From assembly GCA_024635755.1 (NCBI GenBank), contig JAGXIF010000007.1:62001-126000 (forward strand): a stretch of DNA of 64,000 bases, in the 5' to 3' direction. Positions 37,932-46,974 of the stretch are shown here, one piece after another. The notes under the pieces were generated by a model. That model saw only the letters and a list, made by a program, of their open reading frames with translations, was not told where the DNA came from and searched no databases. This stretch comes from Halothiobacillus sp. GTDB taxonomy: Bacteria; Pseudomonadota; Gammaproteobacteria; Halothiobacillales; Halothiobacillaceae. The position numbers and the translations under genes were made by a program. Each line of letters opens with the position of its first letter. Position 1 is the first letter of the stretch.

Positions 37932-40310
37932 TCAGGTCGTGGTCGCCTCGCCCGATTGCCGATCCTGCCGAAATCGTTTTTCCTCGTACATCCGGGCATC
38001 GGCCGCCGACATGAGCGCTTCAGCCGTCTTGCCGTCCTCCGGAAAGATGGCCATCCCGATGCTGGCGGCCGGCTGCAGCACCAGTCCCTGCACTTCCAGC
38101 GGACGTGACAGCTCTGCTTGCAGCTTGTCGATCACTAGCAGCACATCCACGATCTCCTGAGGGCGCGCCACCAACACGGCAAACTGATCGCCGCCCAACC
38201 GGGCGACGATGTCCGTTTCCCGGATCACGGCCAGCATGCGGGCGGCCAGCTCGGCCAGCAGTGCATCGCCCACCGCATGACCATGGGCATCGTTTATCGG
38301 CTTGAACTCGTCCAGATCGACATAGATCAGGCCAACGTGATCGCCATACCGCCTGGCCAGGGACAACTCCCGCTCGAAGTGCTCGCGGAACAGCGTTCGG
38401 TTGGCCAGGCCGGTCAACGGATCATGATGGGCCTGGTGCCACATGGCCCGCTCGCGGGACTTGGAATCCGAGATATCCGACAACATCGCCACATACCGCC
38501 GCTCGTCCAGTTCGGTCGTGATCGAGGTGAGCGAGGCGCGGGTAGGCACCCCGGCCCCCTCGTCCTGGCATTGGTGCAGCCAGAGCTCGCCATCCCAGGC
38601 CCCGTCTTGCTCGAGCGTCGCGATCACCGACCCGAGCCCCCCGCTATCGCCCGGCCGGGAGATCAGCCCCCCGAGGTACCGACCCAGCAGGTCGCCCTCC
38701 GGGCAGCGACTGACCCGTTCCATCGCCGGGTTGGCCGACAGCACCTGCAAGTCCTGATCGACGATCAGCACGGCCTCGCTGGTGGCCTCCAGGATGGCCG
38801 CCGCCTGGCGCATCTCCCGACCGGCCCACACGCGCTCGGTTATGTCCTGCACGATGCCCAGTAATCGACGCGGCGCCCCGTTTGTTCCGCCGGAGAGCAT
38901 GCCCCGCTCGTGGACATAGCGAATCTCGCCATCCGGAAACCGGACGCGGTGCTCGATGTCGTAAGACTCGGCCCGCGCCAGCGTGCGCCCCAACTGGCGC
39001 TCGATGTCAGCCCGATCGGCAGGATGTACCGCCTCGATAAACCGTGCGTAGGTGGGCTCGAATGCGCCCGGTCGATAGCCGAAGATCCGATACACCTCGT
39101 CTGACCACTCGATCCGTCCGCTGTCGATATCCAGTGCCCAGTTCCCCAAGCGGGCTAGTCGCTGGGCCTCCTCGAGGATTTCCTCCCGCGCGCGCAGCGA
39201 GCGAACGAACTGTTCGCGCTCCCGGGCGCGAGAAATCTCGCGGCGATTGAGCAGGACAACGGTCACGATCACGAGCAACACCAGCACAGCGCTCAAGGCG
39301 ATCTTCAGCCACAGGCTAACCCAGCCCGCTGCCACCTCGGGCGCCTCGGAATAGCGAACCAGGTAGGCACCCGGTTGACCGTTCGTCGCCTCGACCGGAA
39401 TGAATGACGCGACGATCGGCGAGGGCTGCCGGATCGTGGTGGAAAAAGTCTCCCAGTTCCTCATGGGGGACTCCACGAGCGCGGCCAGGACGGTATCGAT
39501 TTTCTGCAGGCGGCCCTCATCAGTCCAGGAACGCGCCACGGCGGCCAGCTCCGGCATTTGCAGGACATCCGCGTGCCGGTCAAGTACGAAGCGTGGATTC
39601 AGGGAAGAGGCCGCGTAGTTCTCTTCTTGCTCGGCATCCCATACCTTGTCGACGACCAGGTCGCGCCGCACGAGCAAGCGATAGACAGATTGCCCCAGAT
39701 CAGGGTTATTGAGCAGGAACGAGCGAAACGAAAACGAGGTCTCGACCGAGCCGATGAACTCGCCCTGATAGAACAGCGGGAAGATGTGGCGAAAGCCGTT
39801 GAATACCCGCCCTTCCTCGAACCCGGATAGCGGCTCGCGGGTGGTATTGACCAGCCGCAGCCCCATGCGGACCGGCCAGAGGTCATCCCCGAACCGCTCC
39901 GGCCGGTGGAAGCGGGCAAAGCTGATGGCCCCGGGAAGATGGAAATGCAGTTGCCGCACGCCCCTGGTCTTCAGACGTGCGTAGAGCGGGCCGAGGCGCT
40001 CGAACAAGTCCTGCCGCAGCCTTGCGCGAGTCGCCATATCCTCTGTGTTGGCCGCCTGATGCACCAGGAACAGGATTTCCGGCTGATCGAGATTGTCCTC
40101 GAAGACCTGCCGGGCGAACTGCGCCTGGAACTCCGTCAGCGACTTGGCCTCGACCTGAAGGTGGTTGAGGGCCCGCTCGCCCACCGTCTTCTCGAGCGAT
40201 GCATAGGTATTCAGGTGGACCCAGATGAGAAGCGCGAAGACGAAAATCCCCAGCAGCATGGCGGCGAGGTTCCTCAAGCGAAAATGCCGCGATGCTTCCG
40301 TGGTGAACAT
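37932..40310 (-). CDS. Membrane PAS/GGDEF protein with large periplasmic sensor (GGDQF variant)
   Basis: 792 residues. A membrane helix (about 14-33) precedes a roughly 290-residue periplasmic Cache-like region (LHFHLPGAISFARFHRPERFGDD; LVNTTREPLSGFEEGRVFNGFRH), then a second helix (about 333-356), two PAS domains (about 375-500 and 505-620) and a GGDEF domain (about 630-785). The active site reads RLGGDQFAV, with Gln in place of the usual Glu, and an inhibitory-site RETD sits five residues before it. Whether the domain still makes c-di-GMP cannot be told from sequence. It is convergent with amt and stands upstream of no obvious partner. Confidence 0.9.
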   Translation of the reverse strand: MFTTEASRHFRLRNLAAMLLGIFVFALLIWVHLNTYASLEKTVGERALNHLQVEAKSLTEFQAQFARQVFEDNLDQPEILFLVHQAANTEDMATRARLRQDLFERLGPLYARLKTRGVRQLHFHLPGAISFARFHRPERFGDDLWPVRMGLRLVNTTREPLSGFEEGRVFNGFRHIFPLFYQGEFIGSVETSFSFRSFLLNNPDLGQSVYRLLVRRDLVVDKVWDAEQEENYAASSLNPRFVLDRHADVLQMPELAAVARSWTDEGRLQKIDTVLAALVESPMRNWETFSTTIRQPSPIVASFIPVEATNGQPGAYLVRYSEAPEVAAGWVSLWLKIALSAVLVLLVIVTVVLLNRREISRAREREQFVRSLRAREEILEEAQRLARLGNWALDIDSGRIEWSDEVYRIFGYRPGAFEPTYARFIEAVHPADRADIERQLGRTLARAESYDIEHRVRFPDGEIRYVHERGMLSGGTNGAPRRLLGIVQDITERVWAGREMRQAAAILEATSEAVLIVDQDLQVLSANPAMERVSRCPEGDLLGRYLGGLISRPGDSGGLGSVIATLEQDGAWDGELWLHQCQDEGAGVPTRASLTSITTELDERRYVAMLSDISDSKSRERAMWHQAHHDPLTGLANRTLFREHFERELSLARRYGDHVGLIYVDLDEFKPINDAHGHAVGDALLAELAARMLAVIRETDIVARLGGDQFAVLVARPQEIVDVLLVIDKLQAELSRPLEVQGLVLQPAASIGMAIFPEDGKTAEALMSAADARMYEEKRFRQDRQSGEATTT

Positions 40311-40435
40311 TCAAAAAACCCTTGCGTTGGCCGGAACTTGCGACCCGTCGGGGCCGGCAAGGAAAACAACGGCGCATTTTACTGTTGCAGAGTCCCGATG
40401 GACAGGGGCCACTGACCCAGCCAGCACGAGCACGG

Positions 40436-42460
40436 CTAGTTCAGGTCGCGCGGGATCTCCACATCCCAGTTGTCCGAGTGGACACGCTTCTCGCCCTCGT
40501 AGGCATCGAGCTCGGCGTGCAGGTGGAAATGGGTGGAGTTGGCGGTCAACACGGTTCGGGTCACGGTGTGCACGGACCAGTCCCCGCGCCGATAACCGCG
40601 TTCCCACAGCGCCTCGCCGCGCGGCGACTGGTAGTCGTAGCCATGGTAGCTGTACCACTCGAGGGCCTTGCGCTGCATTTCCAGGTCAGCCGGCTCGATA
40701 TAGACGGTGCCGTCGTCGTTGATGACCTCCAGGGTGGATTCGTCCGTCTCCAGATCGCGCAATACGCGCCACTTGTGCTGCCCGGCCTCGAGCAGTTCCA
40801 TATGAGGTGGACGCGCGCCCTCGGGCTCGAGGAACCGGATCGCGGCATCCTCCTCGTCACGACGCGGGCGTTCGGGGAGCACCAACTCGCTCGCTCCGGT
40901 ATAGATGGTCAGCCGAGCCGGCTGCGGCGCGGGCCATGCCAACGGCCAATACGAGGTGGAGATCGACAGCCGCAGGCGGCTGCCGGCGGGGAAGACGTGG
41001 CCGATATGGTTCAGATTCACGCGCACCCGGTAGCGCTCGCCGCGTTTGAGGGGTTCGGGATGCTCCGAGCCGTTACGGTGCGTGAGATTGAGCAGCCCGT
41101 AGGTGACCCGCGTGGCCTTGTCGTCCGGGGCCACGTCGGAAATGCGCACGGCCACCATCGCGACCGGCTCGTCGGCAGACACCTCAAGATCCAGGTGGGC
41201 CGCGCCGAGGATCTCCAACGGGGATTCCAGTCGAGTGGTATCGAACACCAGTGCGCCGCCGTCCTCCTCACGCTGGTCATGGGGCAGGTCCGGGGTGGCG
41301 GCATAGGAGCACCATTTGCCGGCGAACTGCCCCACCGCCAGTGGTGACTGGATGGACATGATCTCCTCGTCCACCGGCACACCGGCCTCTTCCAGAGTGC
41401 CCGGCCGAGCGAGCGTCAGGCGGTGGTCACGCATATTGGAGGAAGGCCATTGCTGCTCGCCAATCCAGCGCCCCGGCCGGCTCTGGTAGAAGGTGGTCGG
41501 TGGGGCATATTCCTGCATCCAGGCGCGCAACATGGGCTCTTCCATGATGCCGGTCTCCTGCCCCTTGAGCCACTTGTCCCACCAGCGCAGGCACTCCTGC
41601 AAAAAGCCGATCGCCGGACCCGGCACGCCCTGGTGGGGATACTTGTGGCTCCAGGGCCCCACCAAGCCCAGACGCGGCACCTTGAGGTTCTTCAACAGAC
41701 GGAAGACCGAGTTGGTGTAACCATCCGCCCAGCCGGACACCGCCATCACCGGACACTGGATGGCGTTCCAGTCCTCGCAGACCGAACCGTGACGCCAATA
41801 GGCATCACGGCGCTGATGACGCAGCCATTTTTCCAGCCACAACCCGCTGCCGCGCAAGCGTTCGAACCACATGTCCCGCCAGCGATCGCCGACAATTTCC
41901 GGGTCCGGCGGCAGCGAGTTGAAGGCGAACATGGTGGAGGCCCAGGAAAGGTTGTCACCCAGCAGGCAGCCGCCCATGTGATGCACATCGTCACCATACC
42001 GATCATCGGTCGAGGCGACAGACACCACCGCCTTGAGCTCGGGCGGCCGCAGGGCTGCGATCTGCAGGCCATTAAATCCGCCCCAGGAAATCCCGATCAT
42101 CCCCACCGGCCCCGCGCACCAGGGTTGGGCAGCGATCCAGCGGAGGATCTCCAGCCCGTCATCGAGTTCCTGTTGCAGGTACTCGTCCCGCAGGATGCCC
42201 TCGGAGTCACCACTGCCCCGCAAGTCCACCCGAACGCAGGCATAGCCATGGCCGGCGAAGTACGCGTGCATGACGTCATCACGGGCACGAGTGTTGTCCC
42301 GGCGGCGATACGGAATGTATTCGAGGATGGCGGGTACAGGATGAGCCTCGGCATCCTGCGGCATCCAGATCCGAGCGGCCAGGCGCACCCCGTCACTCAT
42401 CGGAATCCAGCAGTGCTCGACTTCGTGAACCGGGCGCGGCAAGGAATCAACGATATTCAA
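40436..42460 (-). CDS. CocE/NonD-family alpha/beta hydrolase (X-Pro dipeptidyl-peptidase-like)
   Basis: 674 residues from a TTG start at 42460, chosen because a GGAGGT lies 5 bp upstream and the TTG overlaps the stop of the small CxxC gene as TTGA. Order: alpha/beta-hydrolase domain with VRVDLRGSGDSEG, the nucleophile elbow GMIGISWGGFNG and ASTDDRYGDD; a cap with LVGPWSHKYPHQG (catalytic His); and a C-terminal jelly-roll lectin-like domain with HIGHVFPAGSRLRLSISTS, the standard CocE/PepX layout. Family members cleave esters, amides or X-Pro peptides, or acylate. No signal peptide. It is the last gene of an operon with an ATP-grasp enzyme, suggesting a specific amide or peptide substrate; identity unknown. 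Confidence 0.88.
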   Translation of the reverse strand: MNIVDSLPRPVHEVEHCWIPMSDGVRLAARIWMPQDAEAHPVPAILEYIPYRRRDNTRARDDVMHAYFAGHGYACVRVDLRGSGDSEGILRDEYLQQELDDGLEILRWIAAQPWCAGPVGMIGISWGGFNGLQIAALRPPELKAVVSVASTDDRYGDDVHHMGGCLLGDNLSWASTMFAFNSLPPDPEIVGDRWRDMWFERLRGSGLWLEKWLRHQRRDAYWRHGSVCEDWNAIQCPVMAVSGWADGYTNSVFRLLKNLKVPRLGLVGPWSHKYPHQGVPGPAIGFLQECLRWWDKWLKGQETGIMEEPMLRAWMQEYAPPTTFYQSRPGRWIGEQQWPSSNMRDHRLTLARPGTLEEAGVPVDEEIMSIQSPLAVGQFAGKWCSYAATPDLPHDQREEDGGALVFDTTRLESPLEILGAAHLDLEVSADEPVAMVAVRISDVAPDDKATRVTYGLLNLTHRNGSEHPEPLKRGERYRVRVNLNHIGHVFPAGSRLRLSISTSYWPLAWPAPQPARLTIYTGASELVLPERPRRDEEDAAIRFLEPEGARPPHMELLEAGQHKWRVLRDLETDESTLEVINDDGTVYIEPADLEMQRKALEWYSYHGYDYQSPRGEALWERGYRRGDWSVHTVTRTVLTANSTHFHLHAELDAYEGEKRVHSDNWDVEIPRDLN

Positions 42461-42685
42461 GGGACACCTCCATTCCGTTGCAATGCATTCAACTCCAACT
42501 CTCCACCGGCAGTGGCACCTCGGACCCCGGCGCCAGTGGCCCATCGCTTTTCCCGGCCCGTCCGGCACACGATCAGGGCGCCAGACTCACCCACACTGAC
42601 CTTCCTCGGATAACGCCGGAAGCAGTGCAGACACTTGGCCTGCAGCTCGGCGGCATCGCCCCACCACCAACACCTGCTTCGTCAT
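42457..42685 (-). pseudogene. Small CxxC protein gene with a frameshift at a G4 run
   Basis: The ATG at 42685 overlaps the ATP-grasp stop as ATGA and opens MTKQVLVVG. The frame then breaks at a run of four G on the coding strand (42662-42659). Reading with one G fewer gives a continuous 75-residue protein whose middle contains AELQAKCLHCFRRYPRKVSV and a later Cys, and whose TGA overlaps the TTG start of the CocE gene. Both junctions are therefore of the translational-coupling type, which is strong evidence that a gene exists here. CxxC suggests a small zinc or redox protein; the family is unknown. Real frameshift, programmed slippage and sequencing error are all possible. Confidence 0.55.
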
Positions 42686-43995
42686 TCGGCCTCCCCGGCG
42701 TCTCTCGAGGGAATCGCCCGAAACTCAAGCGGCAGGCATTCGACAAGTTCGCGGTAACGCCGCTCGAGCTCGAGGCGATCCTGCCCCCCCATGAAGATCA
42801 CTGCGACTTCATAGCTGTAGACCTCGTTGCCCGGCAACTCGGAGAGGCGATCGCCTTTCTCGACCTCGATCTGGATACGGGTGCCGGGGAAATCCCGCTC
42901 GAGTTGCTCGATTTCCGCCTGCGTCGGCACGCGGATAACGACCCCGTCCTCGAGTCGTCGCAACATGAACTTGATCGACACGTTGTACGGCCCCTCCCAG
43001 CGCGGGAAGTCCGGGCGGCGCCCCAACGCGACGTCCACGGCCACCTCGTGGTGAGAGGCCCCGGTGACATCGGCGAACAGCGGCGAGTGCGACTTGGAGA
43101 GACGGGTATTGATCTCCAGGAGCCAGATCCGGTCGGCCGCCTCGTCCCAGAAGTACTCGATATTGAACGGCGTATCGTCCAGCCCCAGCGCGGTAATCGC
43201 CTGTTCGCTGAGCCGATCCAGTTTCGCCTTGATCGGCTCGGGCAGTTGAGATGGGAACTCGTAGCGTGCAAACGAAGACCGAAACTCACCCTCGCGGATC
43301 GAATCCACGGTGCCGTAGATCACTACCTCACCGTTCTGCACGTAGCCCTCCTGCGTGCATTGCCAGCCGTCGATGGGCTTTTCCAGCACACAATGATGGG
43401 CATCGATTTCGGCGGGGATGTCAGGCGGCAGATCTGCCCGACGCATCAGTTGCTCGAAGGGGTGGCCGAAACGGGCGATGCCGTCACGCAGTGCGGCCAA
43501 CGCGTCGTGGAATTCCGAGGAATCGCTGACGTAATAAACCATCTGCGAGGAAAAGCCGATCACCGGTTTCATCCAGAACGGGAACGTCAGCTCCACCGCT
43601 TCTTCCGCTGCCGGGTCGAAGGGATCGAGGCTCTGAAAATCGGGAATGCTCTCCGGGATCACCTTGGCATGTCGCAACCGACTCCAGTACTTGTGGTCGG
43701 AGATGAGGATCGATTCCAGGGTGGGGCCAGGCAGGTCGAACTTTTCACGGAACAGCGCCAGCAAGGCGGTGGTCGGGAAGTCCCAGTGACCGATGATCGC
43801 ATCCGGTGTGACGCCGGACTCCTCGATGTCCCGCAGTCCGACCTCGACCATCTCGTCGATGCAGTAGCTCGCCGGGTTGACCACCAACTTGTAGGGCACC
43901 AGGCCATGGAAAACGTAATCCTCCGCGCGACGAATGCCCTGTAACAGATTGAGATTGAAGTCATCCAGGCCGACGACGAATACGTGCTTCTTCAT
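42682..43995 (-). CDS. ATP-grasp ligase of unknown specificity
   Basis: 437 residues, ATG at 43995 with GGGAGAGG upstream. An N-terminal pre-ATP-grasp Rossmann half (HVFVVGLDDFNLNLL...DAIIGHWDFPTTALL) is followed by the ATP-grasp core: a Lys in FPFWMKPV, a glutamate in HHCVLEKPIDG, and the metal ligands in FNIEYFWDEAADRIWLLEINTRLS. The residues around 340-430 form an extra C-terminal domain. It looks like a carboxylate-amine or carboxylate-thiol ligase (as in carnosine-synthase or biotin-carboxylase-like groups), with no specific match. It heads an operon with a small CxxC protein and a CocE hydrolase, all joined by overlapping start/stop codons. Confidence 0.87.
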   Translation of the reverse strand: MKKHVFVVGLDDFNLNLLQGIRRAEDYVFHGLVPYKLVVNPASYCIDEMVEVGLRDIEESGVTPDAIIGHWDFPTTALLALFREKFDLPGPTLESILISDHKYWSRLRHAKVIPESIPDFQSLDPFDPAAEEAVELTFPFWMKPVIGFSSQMVYYVSDSSEFHDALAALRDGIARFGHPFEQLMRRADLPPDIPAEIDAHHCVLEKPIDGWQCTQEGYVQNGEVVIYGTVDSIREGEFRSSFARYEFPSQLPEPIKAKLDRLSEQAITALGLDDTPFNIEYFWDEAADRIWLLEINTRLSKSHSPLFADVTGASHHEVAVDVALGRRPDFPRWEGPYNVSIKFMLRRLEDGVVIRVPTQAEIEQLERDFPGTRIQIEVEKGDRLSELPGNEVYSYEVAVIFMGGQDRLELERRYRELVECLPLEFRAIPSRDAGEAE

Positions 43996-44144
43996 GGAAC
44001 CTCTCCCAACACTCGCGCGACAACGTCATTCCGTACTCAAGGGAGCAAGGCACTCCATTGAAGGTAGCAGCGCACGATTGCTCATGCTTAGGGTAGAGGG
44101 GCCTGAAAGGGGAATGAGAATCCCGGGGCCGCGGAGGGCTGCCG

Positions 44145-44176
44145 GGCACGCCGGCACGCCGGCACGCCGGCACGCC
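44145..44176. repeat. Tandem repeat, 4 x 8 bp (GGCACGCC)
   Basis: Four perfect head-to-tail copies of GGCACGCC in the 202-bp gap between the ATP-grasp gene start and the end of the PAS-PAS-MCP gene. Repeat junctions form GCCGGC palindromes. The repeat is 21 bp downstream of the MCP stop. Confidence 0.9.
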
Positions 44177-44197
44177 TTTGGCAATCACGCCGGGCAA

Positions 44198-45499
44198 TCA
44201 ACCTCGGGGAATAGAGGACACCGAATCGACCACGTGCGTCGCCCCTTCGCGAATCTCGTCGACGATTGCCTCGACCGAGCGCACCTGCTCGCGCCCGAGG
44301 TCGGCCACCCGGCTGGCGTTCTCGATGCGCTGGACGATGTCGCTGGTGTGCTCGAGGTTGCCGTTGATCACCGTGGCGATCTCCGAGGTGGCCGCACTGG
44401 TTCGCGCGGCCAGCTGGCGCACCTCATCGGCCACCACGGCGAAGCCCCGCCCCTGCTCACCGGCGCGGGCCGCCTCGATCGCAGCGTTCAGTGCCAGCAG
44501 GTTGGTCTGATCGGCCACCGCACTGATGGTGGCGACGATGGTCTCGATGTTCTTGGATTCGTTGTCGAGGTTGCCGATCACCGACTTGGCCTCGGCGATC
44601 AGCTCGCGGATCTGCTCGGACGTCTCGATCGAGGTGCGCAGGGAATCCGCCCCACGGGCGGCGATGTCGGCCGTCTGCTGCGCGGTCGAATAGGCCAGCG
44701 ACGAGGCATCGCGAGTCTTTTCCGCCGCCGCTACCGACTCGCTGATATCCGTGGCGAACTTGATCACCTTCTCCACTCGCCCGTTCTCGTCGAAGATCGG
44801 ATTGTAGGTGGCCTCCAGCCAGACCTCCTGGCCGTTGGAGCGAAACCGACGGAACTTGCCCGACCGGAACGCCCCCGCGGCCAGTTCCGACCAGAAATCG
44901 GGATACTCGCGATAGAAGGCGTCGTCACAGAACAATCGGTGGTGCTTGCCGCGGACCTCGTCACGCGAGTAGCCCACCGTGTCCAGGAAATTGCGGTTGG
45001 CGTCGATGATGGTGCCATCCGGCGTGAACGAGATCACCGCCATGGAGCGATCCAGCGCCTTGAACACAGCCTCGTGGTCGCGCAGCTCCTCGGCGCGCTC
45101 CGTGACGTCCGTGGCGATCTTGACCACCCGTTCCACCCGGCCATCGTCGCCCCTGACCGGAAAATAGGTCGCCTCCAGCCAGATGCGCTCGCCCCCTGCC
45201 GTCACCCGGGGGAACGTCCCCGCGTGAGACTCGCCACTGCGCAGCGTGTCCCAGAAACGTCGATAGGCAGTCGATGCGGCGTGCTCGTCATCGCAGAACA
45301 TCCGGTGATGCGCACCGATCACCTCGTTGCGAGCGTGACCGACGGTATCCAGGAAGAGATCGTTGACGTCCAGCACGTGACCATCGGGGGCGAATTCGAT
45401 GTAGGCCACCGAATCGCGCACGGCGTTCAGCACGGCATTGCGTTGCTTGAGTTCCTGTCGGCACTCGGCCAATTCGTTATGGAGGCGGCGGTTGAACAT
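44198..45499 (-). CDS. Soluble PAS-PAS-MCP signal transducer (BdlA-like layout)
   Basis: 433 residues from the ATG at 45499 (GGGAG upstream). Two PAS domains (about 28-135 and 145-255, each with an FFDTVG-type start, HHRMFCDD / HHRLFCDD and a WLEATY strand) lead into a methyl-accepting chemotaxis signalling domain whose hairpin tip IVATISAVADQTNLLALNAAIEAARAGEQGRGFAVVADEVRQLA is canonical. There is no membrane helix, so it senses in the cytosol, perhaps through a bound flavin or haem. Pseudomonas BdlA, a biofilm-dispersal regulator, has the same order and size. The C-terminal arm is short and lacks a receptor-methylation pentapeptide. No other che genes are nearby. Confidence 0.9.
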   Translation of the reverse strand: MFNRRLHNELAECRQELKQRNAVLNAVRDSVAYIEFAPDGHVLDVNDLFLDTVGHARNEVIGAHHRMFCDDEHAASTAYRRFWDTLRSGESHAGTFPRVTAGGERIWLEATYFPVRGDDGRVERVVKIATDVTERAEELRDHEAVFKALDRSMAVISFTPDGTIIDANRNFLDTVGYSRDEVRGKHHRLFCDDAFYREYPDFWSELAAGAFRSGKFRRFRSNGQEVWLEATYNPIFDENGRVEKVIKFATDISESVAAAEKTRDASSLAYSTAQQTADIAARGADSLRTSIETSEQIRELIAEAKSVIGNLDNESKNIETIVATISAVADQTNLLALNAAIEAARAGEQGRGFAVVADEVRQLAARTSAATSEIATVINGNLEHTSDIVQRIENASRVADLGREQVRSVEAIVDEIREGATHVVDSVSSIPRG

Positions 45500-45780
45500 C
45501 CTCGGTTTCTCCCGGCCGGCAGGCGGCATCGTCCGCTGCCGACAATTGTTTTGTATCGTTAATGTAGACGTCTTGTACAACTGTTGAGCACTTTAGTGCA
45601 CCACGGCTGAAAATGCAGCCGTTATGCCTTTTATGGCCCATCAGCGGCTGCCCGACACCCCGACGGACTTGGCAAGCGACCCTAGGCGTTGGATCATGCA
45701 GGAAGTCACGGTGGTCACGTCCCAGCCAGGATCCCTGGCCGCCAACATCTCGTACCGCAATCGCCAGCCAGGGAGTTTGA

Positions 45781-46974
45781 ATGTCTTACCTCAAGGATTT
45801 TCCGAATAAAGAAGGCTACTTTGGTGAATTTGGGGGTGCTTTTCTGCCGCCAGAACTTGAGCCGCATTTCGCCGAGATCGAGAAGGCCTACCTGCGCCTG
45901 ATGCGTTCGGCGGACTTCCTCAACGAGTTGCGCTACATCCGCAAGCACTACCAGGGCCGCCCCACCCCGGTTTACTACGCGCACAATCTCAGCGCCGATG
46001 TCGGCGCCCATATCTATTTCAAGCGTGAGGACCTCAACCACTCCGGTGCCCACAAGCTCAATCACTGCATGGGCGAGGCCCTGCTGGCCAAGCACATGGG
46101 CAAGAAAAAGCTGATCGCCGAGACCGGTGCCGGCCAGCACGGCGTGGCGCTGGCCACCGCCGCGGCCTATTTCGGCATGGAGTGCGAGATCCATATGGGC
46201 GAGATCGACATCGCCAAGGAAGCGCCCAACGTCACGCGCATGAAACTGCTGGGGGCGAACGTGGTGCCGGTGGGCTTCGGCGGGCGCAGCCTCAAGGAAG
46301 CGGTGGACTCGGCCTTCGAGAGCTATCTATCGCAGGCCGACGAGGCGATCTTCGCCATCGGTTCGGTGGTCGGGCCGCATCCCTTCCCCAAGATGGTGCG
46401 CAACTTCCAGTCGGTGATGGGCACCGAGGCGCGCGAGCAGTATCTGGAGATGACCGGCGAGTTACCGGACCACGTCGCCGCCTGCGTCGGTGGCGGCTCC
46501 AACGCCCTGGGTCTGTTCGCCGGCTTCATCGACGATGACGCCGTGCAGCTCCACGGCGTCGAGCCGCTGGGCAAGGGCACCGAGCTGGGCCAGCATTCGG
46601 CCACCATGACCTACGGCAAGCCGGGCATGATCCACGGCTTCAAGTGCCTGCTGCTGAGCGACGAGGAAGGCAATCCGGCCCCGGTCCACTCGATCGCCTC
46701 GGGGCTGGACTATCCCGGCGTCGGACCGGAGCACTCGTATCTCAAGACCTCCGGGCGGGTGAACTACCACGCCATCAGCGACGACGAAACCCTGGATGCC
46801 TTCTACAAGATCTCGCGCCGCGAGGGCATCATCCCCGCGCTAGAATCGGCCCACGCGATCGCCTGGGCGATGAAGTTCGGCCGGGAGAACCCCGGCACCA
46901 CGATCCTGGCCAACCTCTCCGGGCGTGGTGACAAGGACATCGACTACGTCACGGAGCACTTCGGCCATGGTTGA
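45781..46974 (+). CDS. trpB: Divergent tryptophan synthase beta chain (TrpB)
   Basis: PLP enzyme joining serine and indole to tryptophan. At 397 residues it has all catalytic elements: Lys92 (Schiff base) in GAHKLNH, Glu114 in AETGAGQHG, the phosphate cup GGGSN (237-241), Glu355 in PALESAHA and Ser380 in NLSGRGDKD. It departs from standard TrpB around the communication domain ([20 protein letters not shown]) and at the N-terminus ([20 protein letters not shown]). trpA is absent; purT follows instead, overlapping by 8 bp. It may be the only TrpB or a paralogue using free indole. The ATG has GGGAG 5 bp upstream. Confidence 0.85.
   Translation: MSYLKDFPNKEGYFGEFGGAFLPPELEPHFAEIEKAYLRLMRSADFLNELRYIRKHYQGRPTPVYYAHNLSADVGAHIYFKREDLNHSGAHKLNHCMGEALLAKHMGKKKLIAETGAGQHGVALATAAAYFGMECEIHMGEIDIAKEAPNVTRMKLLGANVVPVGFGGRSLKEAVDSAFESYLSQADEAIFAIGSVVGPHPFPKMVRNFQSVMGTEAREQYLEMTGELPDHVAACVGGGSNALGLFAGFIDDDAVQLHGVEPLGKGTELGQHSATMTYGKPGMIHGFKCLLLSDEEGNPAPVHSIASGLDYPGVGPEHSYLKTSGRVNYHAISDDETLDAFYKISRREGIIPALESAHAIAWAMKFGRENPGTTILANLSGRGDKDIDYVTEHFGHG

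Noticed and set aside
42457-42684. Read-through of the ATP-grasp UGA (selenocysteine) into the following in-frame sequence
   Set aside because: The downstream frame is in phase with the ATP-grasp stop, but there is no sign of a selenocysteine insertion hairpin, and an ATGA-coupled start plus a one-base shift explains the region better.
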